Shown piece after piece: positions 23,209-64,000 of a stretch of 64,000 nucleotides of DNA. The notes under the pieces were generated by a model. That model worked only from the letters and a program-made list of their open reading frames with translations, was not told where the DNA came from and ran no database searches. Origin of the DNA: Chaetoderma sp. LZ-2023a (lineage: Eukaryota > Mollusca > Caudofoveata > Chaetodermatida > Chaetodermatidae); assembly GCA_034401795.1 (NCBI GenBank), contig CM067369.1, forward strand, positions 94,556,536-94,620,535, read 5' to 3'. A program made the translations under genes and the position numbers. Each line of letters opens with the position of its first letter. The stretch's first letter is position 1.

Positions 23209-26200
23209 TTAAGCTAGTGCAGGCTCATTTATTTTTACAGCTCCCAACTCCATTGAAACTATGTTTGTTTTGCACCATATGTCCTTGAATACTTTTTCTT
23301 TACCATGCTGCTTTAATCTAAAATATTCGCAAGGAATATGATTCAGCAGCAATGAACGAAATATTGCCTTTATTGCTCTATTGTGATTGCCCATAGATGG
23401 ATTTTTCGTCTGTGCACACCGATGTTTCCAAATGGCCCAAACACCTATGGTTAGTATTGTTATTAAAATAGTCCTTTCAGACTTTATGATATTTACACCG
23501 CTTGATCCAAACTCTCTAAACAAGACTACATGCGTGTCTAGAACAATGGGCTTCGCTCCAAATTTTGCCAAGATTTGGCTGATATAGTCCCAAAATTGTG
23601 ACGATATTGGACATTCCGCAAATAAATGCTCGATTGTTTCCTCGTCTGTTTGACATAAGTAACACCTATCAGAAGTCGTAATATTGCACTTGTATGTCAA
23701 GTGTCCCACCCATAGCCGTCGATGTAGTAATCGCCACAATAAATCACGAGCCATATTTGGTATGGATGGAGAATGTAAGATTTTCCATACATTTTTCCAA
23801 CTGGATGGTTTATAGCTTGAGTCATCCCATCTCCTAATTGCTATGGGAGGTGTTACTTGTTTTCGTCTCATAATATGGTACCATTCCTTGGATCTCATCT
23901 TGTATTTTAACATCTCATCATCAAGAACTAATGCGGGTTGTGGAGTCAAACTATTATTATTTACATTTGGCAGACGAAACCATTCAATTGGTACAGCATG
24001 TTTTATTTTATTTAGCAACCGCTGGACATCTATATGCCTCATATGTGTTTTTCTAGCTACGTCTTGCATTGAAATCCATCTACGTGTTTGAGGGTGTATC
24101 ATATCCGATAAATGTTGAATGCCATATTTTGCAAAGGACGGTAGATAAAGTACTGCATTGTTATAACATATATTACTATTGCCCCACAATTGCTGTTCTA
24201 GTACTTCCTTCCAGCACGTAGGTGGAGGCATGTATCTGTCAAATATTTCTAACTCCTTAACTTGATCTTTAAACACATCTGGTATCATTTGGCTATTCTG
24301 AGGTGGCTTCTTTGAGGTAAAAACATGCTCCGCCAGAAATGGTTCTACAATTCTCTCCATGAGAGCTCGTGAAACACATGCCCACGTCTCATCTGATGTA
24401 ATAAGATCATCCAAAAATTTTAACCTTAAAGAAACACATTTCACTTTAATATCAATTAAATCAAGTCCTCCTTCTAACTTAGCATTATTGAGAACACGAT
24501 GGGAAACTAAATGATTCTTTTCTTCCCATATGAATGACAATATCAACTCATTAACCTCCTTTTCTACATGTTTTGGCATGTGTACAACAGATGCTGTATA
24601 CCATAGCCCAGATAATGCCAAGTTGTTGACAACAAACACTCTACCAAAGATTGAAAGACGACGACGCTTCCAATTTGCTAATATTCTCTTAAGTTTAGAT
24701 ACTCGTTCATTCCAATTTTGTATTGTATTCGGTTTCCTGCCAAAATAGATGCCTAAAATCTTAATGGTATCATTAGACCAATTGATTTCAAGTGGCTGGT
24801 CATTCCGCTCTTTCCATGGCCCCAAAAATAATCCTTTGGATTTTCCTTTATTGATTTTCAAACCAGATGCATTTTGGAACTTTTCTAGTACGTGGTTTAA
24901 AATTGCAAAATCATTGTTTGAACTGGTAAACACAGTTGTGTCATCAGCATATTGTGACAGCTTAAGTGGTCTTTCTATGCCACGAATACATATGCCTTGA
25001 AAGTTATTATTTTGCCTCAATGCTATGCCAAGTGATTCCATCACAATAACAAATAATAATGGCGATAGGGAACACCCCTGTCTAACCCCACGTTCTAAGA
25101 CAATTTCTCTGGATAATTGATTGTTCACTAAATAGCTACTCTTGATATCCGTATATAAAATCTTTACCCATTTAATAAAGTTTGAGCCTAACCCAAACGA
25201 TTGCAAAGAATTAAAAAGAAAATCCCATTCCACACGGTCAAATGCCTTTTCATTGTCCAAGGCAATCACAGCTGAAGGGATGCTATCCTTCTCAACCAAT
25301 TGTATAAGGTCTCTTATTACCATGGTATTGGTTAGAATTGTCCTCCTGGGTACAGCACATGTCTGCTCTGTTCCAATGATTTCTCCTAAAACACTACCTA
25401 GTTTCAATGTTAGTGCTCTGGATATTATTTTGTAGTCTACACATAGTAGAGAAATTGGTCTGTAGTTCTGAATTAGACGTCTGTCATTTCCTTTATATAT
25501 TAGCCTTACGTATGCCCTAGCCATAGTTGGTGGTAAATGGCCTTTCTCAAAAATTTCAGTGCCTAATTCTTCCATTATTGGACTTACAAGGTGCCAAAAC
25601 GTTTGGTAAAATTCAACTGGAAGGCCATCGCACCCCGGTGATTTTTCTAGTTTCATACCTTTAAGGGATTTAGTTAAATCTTCTAGTGTTAAGGGTTGAT
25701 CACAAAATTCACTGCCTGTGTCTGACACCTTTTTGTCTATATTTGCTAACAAATCCAATTTTGCATCTTCATCAATTCCCTCTGACTTGTACAATGACTC
25801 ATAGTAATTGCATACAATGGTACTCATTTCATTGTTGGTAAAGACGGTTGAACCATCCGGCATGTTTAATGAGCACATCACCTTATCTATTGCCCGTGCT
25901 TTTTCTAATGCGCAAAAATATCGGGTTGGCTTTTCCCCTTCTGCGTGCATCTGGGCTCTTGCTCTAATTTTTGCACCCTCAAACTCATAGTGTTCTATAT
26001 CTCTTATTTTACTTTTAATTTTAACCAGTAATTCATAATAATTCTCTTCACCATTATTTACTTTAGCATTAATTTTCATCAGTGATCGATGAAGTGTTTT
26101 CTTGCGTTTGCGTATTTCCTGTGCTTTTCTAATAGCATACTTTCGGGAAACATACTTTAAATCCAGTTTAACATCCTCCCACCATTGCAATGTGCTCTTA

Positions 26201-26356
26201 TATGATGCTTTCCTATTAATCCAATGTTGCCAACAACTCTCTATATTATTCTTATAAAATTCTTCTCCCAACAGTGTTGTGTTTAATTTCCAAAACCCGA
26301 CCCCTTTTGTTACCCAGTCAGCATTGGCAAAGGTTACACAAACCATGTTATGATCG
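23209..26356 (-). CDS. LINE copy 2 ORF2: reverse transcriptase and C-terminal domain
   Basis: An uninterrupted frame of 1045 codons, entered from the hAT target duplication and ending at 23209. Order from the N side: end of the endonuclease (FANADWVTKGVGFWKLN), linker, reverse transcriptase with LEKSPGCDGLPVEFY, IQNYRPISLLCVDYKII, IALDNEKAFDRVEWDF, RQGCSLSPLLF and the catalytic YADDTTVF, then a thumb region and a C-terminal zinc-binding motif CYLCQTDEETIEHLFAEC. The enzyme copies element RNA into DNA at the nicked target. It is the best-preserved LINE reading frame in the window, although its front half is cut off by the hAT insertion and the 5' truncation. Confidence 0.9.
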
Positions 26357-26849
26357 GAGAATGCCAGGGTTGTTTGATTTAAATCAAATGATTAAAATCA
26401 GTGATTTAAATCATGATTAAAATCAGTCCAAAAAAATCATGATGCGATTTTTTTAAAAGTCAGTGTTTTTTTAATAAAATCATCATATTGTATTACTTGC
26501 TTTATTTCATCTGTATACACCCAATAACCTTTAAAAACTGTTGTTTTGACCTTGCCTCACAGTTGTTTTATAGGTGTTGCTTCTGTCCCTGATACTATAA
26601 CCCCATTATCCCCATTTACTGCCCAGACTTTGCTAGATTATCAAAACATTCAGGCTAACTCCTTTCTCTGACTTTGATAAACAATGTATGTAAACTGATG
26701 GACATTGATGGATAAAAAAACATAGACAGCACTCGTGTAAGAGAGATCTGGTTTACATGCAGCCAGGTTAAGAAAACACATTGAATCCCACAGTACATAT
26801 AAGCAAATAGAATGTTTCTTAACTCATCATTTGTTCAAAATAAGTTAAG

Positions 26850-29473
26850 ATGCCTGGAAGAAAGCAAGATCGCATTTGGATGTACTTTGATAAGGATGTT
26901 GAGATTGGTAAATCTGGTTGTAAGGCTAAGTGTAAAGAATGTGGCAAATCTATGCAAGGCATAGTAGCACGTATGAAGCAGCATCATAGTGAATGTAAGA
27001 CTGATACACAAGATACACCAGCAATAACAGTCTCTACGCCTAGGAAGCGCCCTGCCCCAGAGGCAGGGGAGTCATCACCGTTGTGTACGCCTACCAAGAG
27101 AACCAAAATCAGTGCAGGTAAGAGAATATAATATTTTGTGAATAAAAATTTAACTGACAAACAGACTGATAATCTGACCGACAGACCACACATTAACTCA
27201 GCCTAACTCTTGACCAAGTAATTAAAACTGATTAATAGCTAATCCTTCAGTTACAGTCTATATGTTTTCTACAGTTAAATAATTTTGCAAACAAATACAC
27301 TGCCTTATTTAAAAATAAATTAAATAAACAAGGCAATCAAAGGGTTACCACCTTAGTTAGTCTATTACTGTGAGATCTTTATAGGACAGCAGTGTTGTTC
27401 AAGAGCAGACCCCTTTATTGATTGTGTGAGGTGATAACACCTGTGGTGTTACATAACAGTTAAGCAGTCAGGTAGTTAATTGGCTTAATTTGGACACATT
27501 AACCTTATCACTGCATAGTACTGTAATTTTAATCCCAAATTCCTAAAAAGATTTATGTCAGAAAACTATAGTGAGACTCATCTAAAAACTACTAAATATT
27601 TTGAAAACAATTTGACTGAAACTTCTTGGTGAGTAAATCACCAACAACTTTCAGTCAAATTGTTTTCACACTATTTAGCAGGTTTTGAGTAATGCAGCTT
27701 GAAACTATTCTCAAGTAGCTCAGAGCAGTCAGCCAGTTAACCCTTAGCACACTAATGTCAACATTATCCCACATGTGTCTACCTTTCCTGGCTGAAACAG
27801 TAATATTGCTAAATTAATAACTAAAAAAATTTACTTGAATATTTTGAAAACAATTTGACTGAAACTTCTTGGTGAATAAATCACCAACAACTTTGAGTTA
27901 TATTGTTTTCACACTATTTAGCAGGTTTTGAGTAATGCAGCTTGAAACTATTCTCAAGTAGCTCAGAGCAGTCAGCCAGTTAACCCTTAGCACACTAATG
28001 TCAACATTATCCCACATGTGTCTACCTTTCCTGGCTGATACAGTAATATTTTATTTTGCAGGTCTAGACCACTATGTTTTGAGAACATCCCACATTGAGA
28101 AAGACGCCATCGATGAGCAAGTCGGTCGCTACGTGTACGCTACTAACACACCATTCTCTGCAGTCACACATCCAGAGTTCATTAAACTAGTCCAGATGCT
28201 GAGACCAGGCTACTGCCCACCAAGTCGGTATGAAGTAGCCGGTAGTTTACTGGACAAGGTTCAGCAGTCACTGCAGGATGAGTGTAAAGAAAGGCTTGAA
28301 GGCAAGACTGTCTCCATGTGTTTAGATGGTTGGAGTAATATACATAATGAACCTGTAGTTTGTGTCTCTGTAACCACTTCGGATGGTGATTCCTATCTTA
28401 CTGAGACTGTGGATACGTCAGGCCACAGTCACACTGCTGAGTACATGAAACAGGTTGCTAGTAGTGCTATTAAACATTGCGAAGAACAGTTTAAATGTAA
28501 CATAGGTAGCATTGTAACTGACAATGCGGCTAACATGCGTAAGATGCGTGAAGAACTGAAGAAAGACCACAAAGACATTATTGCCCATGGATGTTCAGCC
28601 CACCTCATGAACCTACTTGCTCATGACATAGAGATCAAGGGTGTTAAGGAACACGTCACACAGATTGTGAAGTACTTTCGCAATACACATTTACCAGCAG
28701 CATGGTACAAGGCAGAGGGAGGCAAGCGACTCGTCCTACCACAAGATGTCCGCTGGAATACGCTAGCTGACTGCCTTCAGTGCTACCTGGATAACTGGTC
28801 CATCATTTTGAAAGTGTGTGAGGAAAATAGGGATAGTATAGACACAAATGTGGCTAGTAAAGTGCAAAATATTGGGATAAAGAGACAAGCAGAGGACTAT
28901 TTGAGGCTCCTTAAGCCAATCTCCATTGCCATGGATATAGTACAGAGTGATAGCTGTTTTCTCAGTGATGCAGTTAGTGTATGGAAGAAGTTGGAAAAAG
29001 ACTTTGAAGAAGGTGGGGTATCATTAAGCATTATGAAGAAGTTCCACGAACGATGTAAGCAGGCACTCACTCCTGCCCACTATCTCGCCTATATTTTGGA
29101 TCCGCGTACTGCTGGTAAAGGATTGTCTACCAAGGAAACTGACAGTGTGATGGAGTATGTGTCTGTGTCATCCCCAGACATGATACCTATAATCATGAAC
29201 TACCGGGCCAGAGCAGATCCATTTAAGGATTACTTGTTTAGTTCATCTGTTCTGGAATCTGTGTCTCCCTTTGCCTGGTGGAAATCTCTATCAGACAGAG
29301 TCAGTGACCATGTGCTAAACATGATATATGCAATACTTGGTGCTACTGCCTCTAGTGCAGGTGTTGAGAGAATATTCTCAACTTTTGGTTTTGTGCATTC
29401 AAAAGTGAGAAACCGTCTTGGTACTGAGAAAGCTGGCAAGCTTGTTTTTGTTTACAAGTTACTTAACAAATGA
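26850..29473 (+). CDS. hAT transposase with BED zinc finger (two exons)
   Basis: Exon 1 is 26850-27117 (donor GTAAGA), exon 2 is 28062-29473 (acceptor TTTTGCAG); both are phase 1, giving 559 codons plus stop. Exon 1 has a BED-type finger: CKAKCKECGK and, 14 residues on, HHSEC (residues about 31-56). Exon 2 carries the RNase-H-like hAT transposase: IVTDNAANM with a catalytic-type Asp, CSAHLMNLLAHDIE, and the C-terminal dimerisation block LGATASSAGVERIFSTFG then KVRNRLGTEKAGKLV. It cuts out and reinserts the element. The start is the first ATG before the BED finger. The 944-bp intron contains a tandem duplication (27592-28050). No stop or frameshift was seen. Confidence 0.9.
27592..28050 (+). 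repeat. Tandem duplication, about 243-bp unit, in the hAT intron
   Basis: Two nearly identical units offset by 243 bp, each starting near TATTTTGAAAACAATTTGAC and running to CTTTCCTGGCTGA-ACAGTAATATT. Each carries the hairpin module (CAATTTGACTGAAA and its inverse). The second copy runs into the real splice acceptor at 28061; the first lacks the TTTTGCAG end. Confidence 0.85.
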
Positions 29474-29683
29474 ATCATCATATACATGTATAACTATATT
29501 GATCTGATTTGAAATAAATTAATTAAATTGACTTAAAATTGCATATCTTATCATTAATTAGTAATATAAAAAACATGGTTATAAAAATCTGATTTAAATA
29601 AAAAAAATCGATTAAAATAAAAAAAATCCGATTTTTTTGATTTTTATAAAAAAATCATGATTTTTATCAACCCTGGAGAATGC

Positions 29684-30215
29684 AACTGGCTTAATATTAA
29701 CATCTCTCCAGTACCCTGTTAACAAACTATTCACATAAATTCTGTCGATCCTTGAACCAACTTTACCATCTACCGAAAAACATGTAAGATCTTTACCATG
29801 AGGTTTTGATATTCTATAGGTGTCCACTAAATTTTCATTATCACATATTTCTTTTCAGAGTATATGTGATGTATCAGCATAAGTTGAAGTTGCATTCCTG
29901 TCATTTTCTTTGTCTAAGACACAATTAAAGTCACCACCCATTACTAAGTTTTCAGTGATGTTATCTAGTGTTGTTTTAGACATCTCCTTAAAAAAATTAC
30001 GACGTAGTTGATGAGATGTAGGTGCATATATACACAGCAACGTGATACATGTTTGTTGTATATCTAGCGTGACTCTCACCCAGCGACCATTTGCACCTGA
30101 TACTGAAGAGATTATATTTACATAGGCTGAACAACGAGGGAGTATAACAATTGCTACGCCTGCACTATTATCTTGAGATAACGAATAAAATATTCTGGAT
30201 CCAGAAATCTTTGAC
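29684..30215 (-). pseudogene. LINE copy 2 endonuclease segment
   Basis: Continuation of LINE copy 2 ORF2 beyond the hAT element. Seen: LLCIYAPTSHQLRRNF, LVMGGDFNCVLDKENDRNA and DTYRISKPHGKDLTCFS, matching the APE-type endonuclease of copy 1. One in-frame TGA at 29855-29857 interrupts it, where copy 1 has a Leu codon. The frame joins the C-terminal part through the target duplication. Confidence 0.85.
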
Positions 30216-30628
30216 CCACGCGCAGTGTAGGCCTACATTTTCCTACAGAAGACGGCTCCATGTTATAGGGATGGTTAAGCAGTACACAAAGCTTACGGTT
30301 AATATATATTAATACCACGAATTTAGCCGGGGTGTGCGCACCATACCGGTCAACCTCAATGCTCCACGAATTTAGCCGGGGTGTGCCCACCATAGCGGTC
30401 AACCTCAATGCTCAAACGTAATTGATTGTGATGTCAGCATACACGTTATATGATTTACTGAGAAACGGGAATACGCCATTCTTTAACTTGCTCTCAAATC
30501 AAACGTCTGGAAGCCCGTACCCCATACACACGGGAACAGCACCACTTGAAAGCGCAAGAGTCTATATTCAAACCACCATCAGATCTTAACTGTTTGGCTC
30601 ATAACTTCTTAGAATCTCAATTTCAAGG
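30216..30628. other. Spacer with a 49-bp direct tandem repeat
   Basis: Two copies of a 49-bp unit starting CCACGAATTTAGCCGGGGTG, at 30315-30363 and 30364-30412, differ at two positions. Nothing else recognised. Confidence 0.8.
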
Positions 30629-30730
30629 TACAGGTAAGATGTTGAATATTTTGAATCTAATATTACGGTGTTCCTAGCGTAAACAACAACAGCTTCCACT
30701 CAAATTAGTTTCAAAATATTTAACTAAACT
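30629..30730 (+). mobile_element. MITE family A, eroded copy
   Basis: Has the CAGGTAAGATGTTGAATATT junction, a diverged left hairpin arm and a right arm ending CAAATTAGTTTCAAAATATT. A TGACGTCA lies downstream at about 30858. Confidence 0.6.
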
Positions 30731-30923
30731 TTCATTTAATTGTCAATGAGCTTTTGAACTTGGCCGTTCGGATTCAAATTAAATTTCAATTACACTTTTA
30801 AGAATGCTTAGGTGAAAGAAAGACAATGGATTGATTCAACCGTCCACTCGAGTATATGACGTCACAGTCACAATGATGTATTATAGCTCAGTCATGAAGC
30901 TAAAAAATCCAGTCAAGAGTACG

Positions 30924-31272
30924 AATGAACCTTTCCACTTTAGCTATGTCGCGCCCATCACTAGCTAAGCTCCACCCACACCTGGCTCGTGTTGCGATCG
31001 ATCGATCGATCGAACTTCATGACTATCAATTCCAGAAAACTGTACAGGTAAGATGTTGAATATTTTGAAACTAATTTGACTGGGTGCTGTTGCTGCCTTT
31101 TAAATAGTAGAGACATATACAATTCATACGACGTGTCTGATTATTGAGAGTTAAAGACGGGACTAATACAATCATTTATGACGTAATGATTTTGACGTGA
31201 TCCTACACGCCGCTTAGCTGAGTATGACGGCATATGACGTCAGATCATTGATGGATACTCTGGTAAGGTGAA
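30924..31272 (+). mobile_element. MITE family A, copy lacking one hairpin arm
   Basis: Left end AATGAACCTTTCCACTTTAG, a C-rich GCGCCCATC block, GATCGATCGATCGA, then only the left hairpin arm (TTGAATATTTTGAAACTAAT to GTTGCTGCC), the ACAATTCATACGACGTGTC block and a right end near GGATACTCTGGTAAGGT. Confidence 0.8.
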
Positions 31273-31930
31273 GTGTATGTCTTTAATGGATCTACTAATA
31301 CACATTCTGTTGAATATCTCGAAAGTACTTTGACTTGGGGTGGGGAGATGTTGGCAACAACAGCCACCAGTCAACGTCCAGCTGGACGTTCAGCTGGCGA
31401 AGTCATGAGGGTAAAAAGGCGGTTCTAGCTCATTGCACGCCCCAGATCTGATATACCAGAGCAAGTCTCTCCGACAATGACCTAACTGTCATTCAGATGT
31501 ATATGACTAGCCTGAAACCGAAATTCCCCATTCCTCAAATTCTCCCATGTATGATGTCTACTACAACCAGCGGAAGCTGCAACATGGCATCAAGATTAAG
31601 CTAATATAATACACACAACCTGACAACCTCCTAGGAGGCATAGGTCCGGACAGAGGGCATCTATTAAGTTAAGATATAGCTGATAGGATGAACGTGTATG
31701 TCTTCGCCAAAAGACACCAGTTGCACAGCCCTGTCAAAAACGTTCCAGGCAAGATCGCAGAGGAGTGCGCAGGTGTTCCCATACAACAGTTTGTAAGCCT
31801 GTACACAACACGTACTCTAATTAGCGCTGGGATGAACAGGCTTCTGCAAAGCTATGAATAAACGAGCACACTGCGTTTTTTAATCACCTGTCCATCCCAG
31901 CGATTTCGGAACGCAGCCACTCACTCACGC
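31273..31930. other. Non-coding stretch upstream of GH1
   Basis: A further half hairpin module (TTGAATATCTCGAAAGTACT) lies near 31311. No gene recognised. Confidence 0.45.
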
Positions 31931-31987
31931 ACGCTCGCACGCATGCACGCACGTACGCGCGTACACACGTATGCACGCGCGCGCGCG

Positions 31988-32050
<63 letters not shown>

Positions 32051-32446
32051 GCACGCACACACGCACGCATGGGGTGGGTGGGTAGGTGAGTGGGTCGATG
32101 GATGGATGGAGGGAGGGAGGGAGGGAGGGAGGGAGAGAGTGAGGGACGGAGGGAGGGAGCGAGGTGGGGAGTGAGGGAGAGAGAGAGGAAGGGAGGGAGG
32201 GAGGGAGGGAGGGAGAGAGAGAGAGAGAGGTGATGGATGGATGGATGAGTGGGTGGGTGGGGGATTGGTGGGTGGGTGGGGGGTTGGTGGGTAAGTTGTT
32301 GGGTGGGTGGGTGGGTGGATGAAAAATGGATGGATAGATTGATGGATGCATGGATGGATAGATTGATGGATGCATGGATGGATGGATGGATGGGTGGATG
32401 GGTGGGTGGGTGGTTGAGTGGGTGGGTGGGTGGGTGGGTGGGTGGG

Positions 32447-32505
<59 letters not shown>

Positions 32506-32558
32506 ATGGATGGATGGATGGATGGATGGATAGCTAGCTAGCTAGCTAGCTAGCTAGC

Positions 32559-32609
<51 letters not shown>
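31931..32609. repeat. Compound microsatellite block upstream of the GH1 promoter
   Basis: In order: GCAC/(CA)n to about 32080, (GGGA)n, (GA)n, (GGAT)n and (GGGT)n, (GGCT)n at 32447-32503, (GGAT)n, (GCTA)n at 32531-32560 and (GATA)n at about 32560-32609. Long Gly/Trp and Pro/Ser open frames on both strands are artefacts. The GATA run ends about 150 bp upstream of the candidate TATA box. Confidence 0.95.
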
Positions 32610-32610
<1 letters not shown>

Positions 32611-32759
32611 CAAGACAAGTTCAGTAAAATTTGGTATGACATATTCTTTACCTATGCGATTGCTTTGAAATTGCGATTAATAGATTTTATAGTTTGAGAG
32701 GATTAAATGTATTTTGTTACCACTATGTGTGCTCATGTCAAGAAAAGTATACATATATC

Positions 32760-32767
32760 TATAAAAG
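32760..32767 (+). promoter_or_regulatory. Candidate TATA box of the GH1 gene
   Basis: TATAAAAG lies 51 bp upstream of the predicted start codon. A start site about 30 bp downstream would give a 5' leader of roughly 20 bases. Confidence 0.5.
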
Positions 32768-32810
32768 CTTTGAAATTAGTTGTGCCGACTAGAAAGAAAG
32801 CTGAAGCAAG

Positions 32811-63847
<31,037 letters not shown>

Positions 63848-63855
63848 AATTACTA

Positions 63856-64000
63856 ACCCTTTAATGACTAAACTAAAAAACCACACACGATAAATTTGCT
63901 TATTGAACGTCCATTTTCAGGTCAAGAGAAGACTATTTTTGAAAATTTATGACTTTATCCAGGCATACATACATTCACGATATGACACAATAATTATTAT
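63856..64000. mobile_element. MITE family B, copy 5, cut by window end
   Basis: Starts ACCCTTTAATGACTAAACT nine bases after the GH1 stop, then AACGTCCATTTTCAGGTCAA and GAAGACTATTTTTGAAAAT as in the other copies. It would form part of the GH1 3' UTR or its near flank; no AATAAA signal is seen before the window ends. Confidence 0.7.

Larger units (their letters stand above)
26365..29675 (+). mobile_element. Autonomous-type hAT transposon, apparently intact
   Basis: Perfect 8-bp target duplications GAGAATGC lie at 26357-26364 and 29676-29683. Terminal inverted repeats begin CAGGGTTG and end CAACCCTG. Both ends have ATGATTTAAATC/GATTTTTAT-type subterminal repeats. It contains one two-exon transposase gene without stops. 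It sits inside the endonuclease of LINE copy 2, where excision of the element and one duplication restores LINE collinearity. Little divergence of the ends suggests a recent insertion. Confidence 0.95.
22223..30215 (-). mobile_element. Tx1/L1-type LINE, copy 2 (5'-truncated, split by hAT)
   Basis: The 3' tail (poly-A on the minus strand, 22223-22240), 3' UTR to 23208, ORF2 from 23209 to 26356, then the hAT insertion 26365-29675, then the endonuclease part 29684-30215. Copy 1 homology stops at about 30215, inside the endonuclease domain, as in normal 5' truncation. The 3' UTR has two copies of a unit of about 250 bp starting GTGTAGTAGTAGACCCGTGT (22489) and GTGTGGTAGTAGACCCGTGT (22736). Confidence 0.85.

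Noticed and set aside
26984-27193. Open frame opposite the hAT BED exon
   Set aside because: Shadow of the transposase exon, which has matching splice sites and a zinc finger.
31884-32533. Pro-rich and Gly/Trp-rich open frames near the GH1 promoter
   Set aside because: Products of tetranucleotide repeats; open in both strands for the same reason.

Overview
The window is nuclear DNA from an animal, most likely a marine invertebrate. Evidence: one spliced gene with GT-AG introns, LINE, hAT, Tc1 and other transposons of animal type, many MITEs, long microsatellites, no bacterial gene organisation. The species cannot be named from the sequence.

Only one host gene is supported. It is a nine-exon glycoside hydrolase family 1 (GH1, beta-glucosidase/lactase-phlorizin hydrolase-like) gene on the + strand, from a TATA box near 32760 and a signal-peptide exon at 32811 to a stop at 63847. 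The nine exons join in one frame to 534 codons plus stop, with intron phases that match throughout. The predicted protein keeps the GH1 nucleophile (E400). It has Asp instead of Glu at the acid/base position (D186), and it has lost most of the residues that normally hold the glucose unit (Q to L38, H to Y140, N to I327, W to F443, E to P450). It is probably a non-canonical GH1 protein or a pseudoenzyme, secreted and tethered by a C-terminal hydrophobic tail.

The rest is a transposon landscape. 0.5-1 kb: LINE remnant. 2.2-3.45 kb: decayed piece of an intronless PIN-like nuclease gene family. 5.5-6.2 kb: degenerate tandem repeat. 6.4-7.9 kb: non-autonomous hAT with a perfect 8-bp target duplication and a microsatellite core. 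16.1-30.2 kb: two Tx1/L1-type LINEs head to tail on the minus strand, each ending at a (TAC)n tract; the second is split by an apparently intact 3.3-kb hAT transposon (26365-29675) with a spliced BED-finger transposase. 31.9-32.6 kb: microsatellite block just upstream of the GH1 promoter.

The GH1 introns hold, in order: a 3-kb transposon with inverted repeats over 200 bp long around another PIN-family gene (35.1-38.2 kb), a CR1-like LINE (38.4-40.3), a third PIN-family fragment (44.5-44.9), a nest of foldback repeat + RNase-H-bearing LINE + Tc1 element (45.3-51.0), an L2-like LINE split by a 785-bp retroposon with a 14-bp target duplication (54.9-56.5), a tRNA-derived SINE (60.0-60.3) and a second hAT copy (60.3-61.7). 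A MITE family carrying GC boxes and several TGACGTCA (CRE-type) palindromes occurs about 15 times, almost all in or just upstream of the GH1 gene. A short hairpin module from this MITE also turns up alone and inside unrelated transposons. Stretches not named here are AT-rich non-coding DNA in which no gene was recognised.
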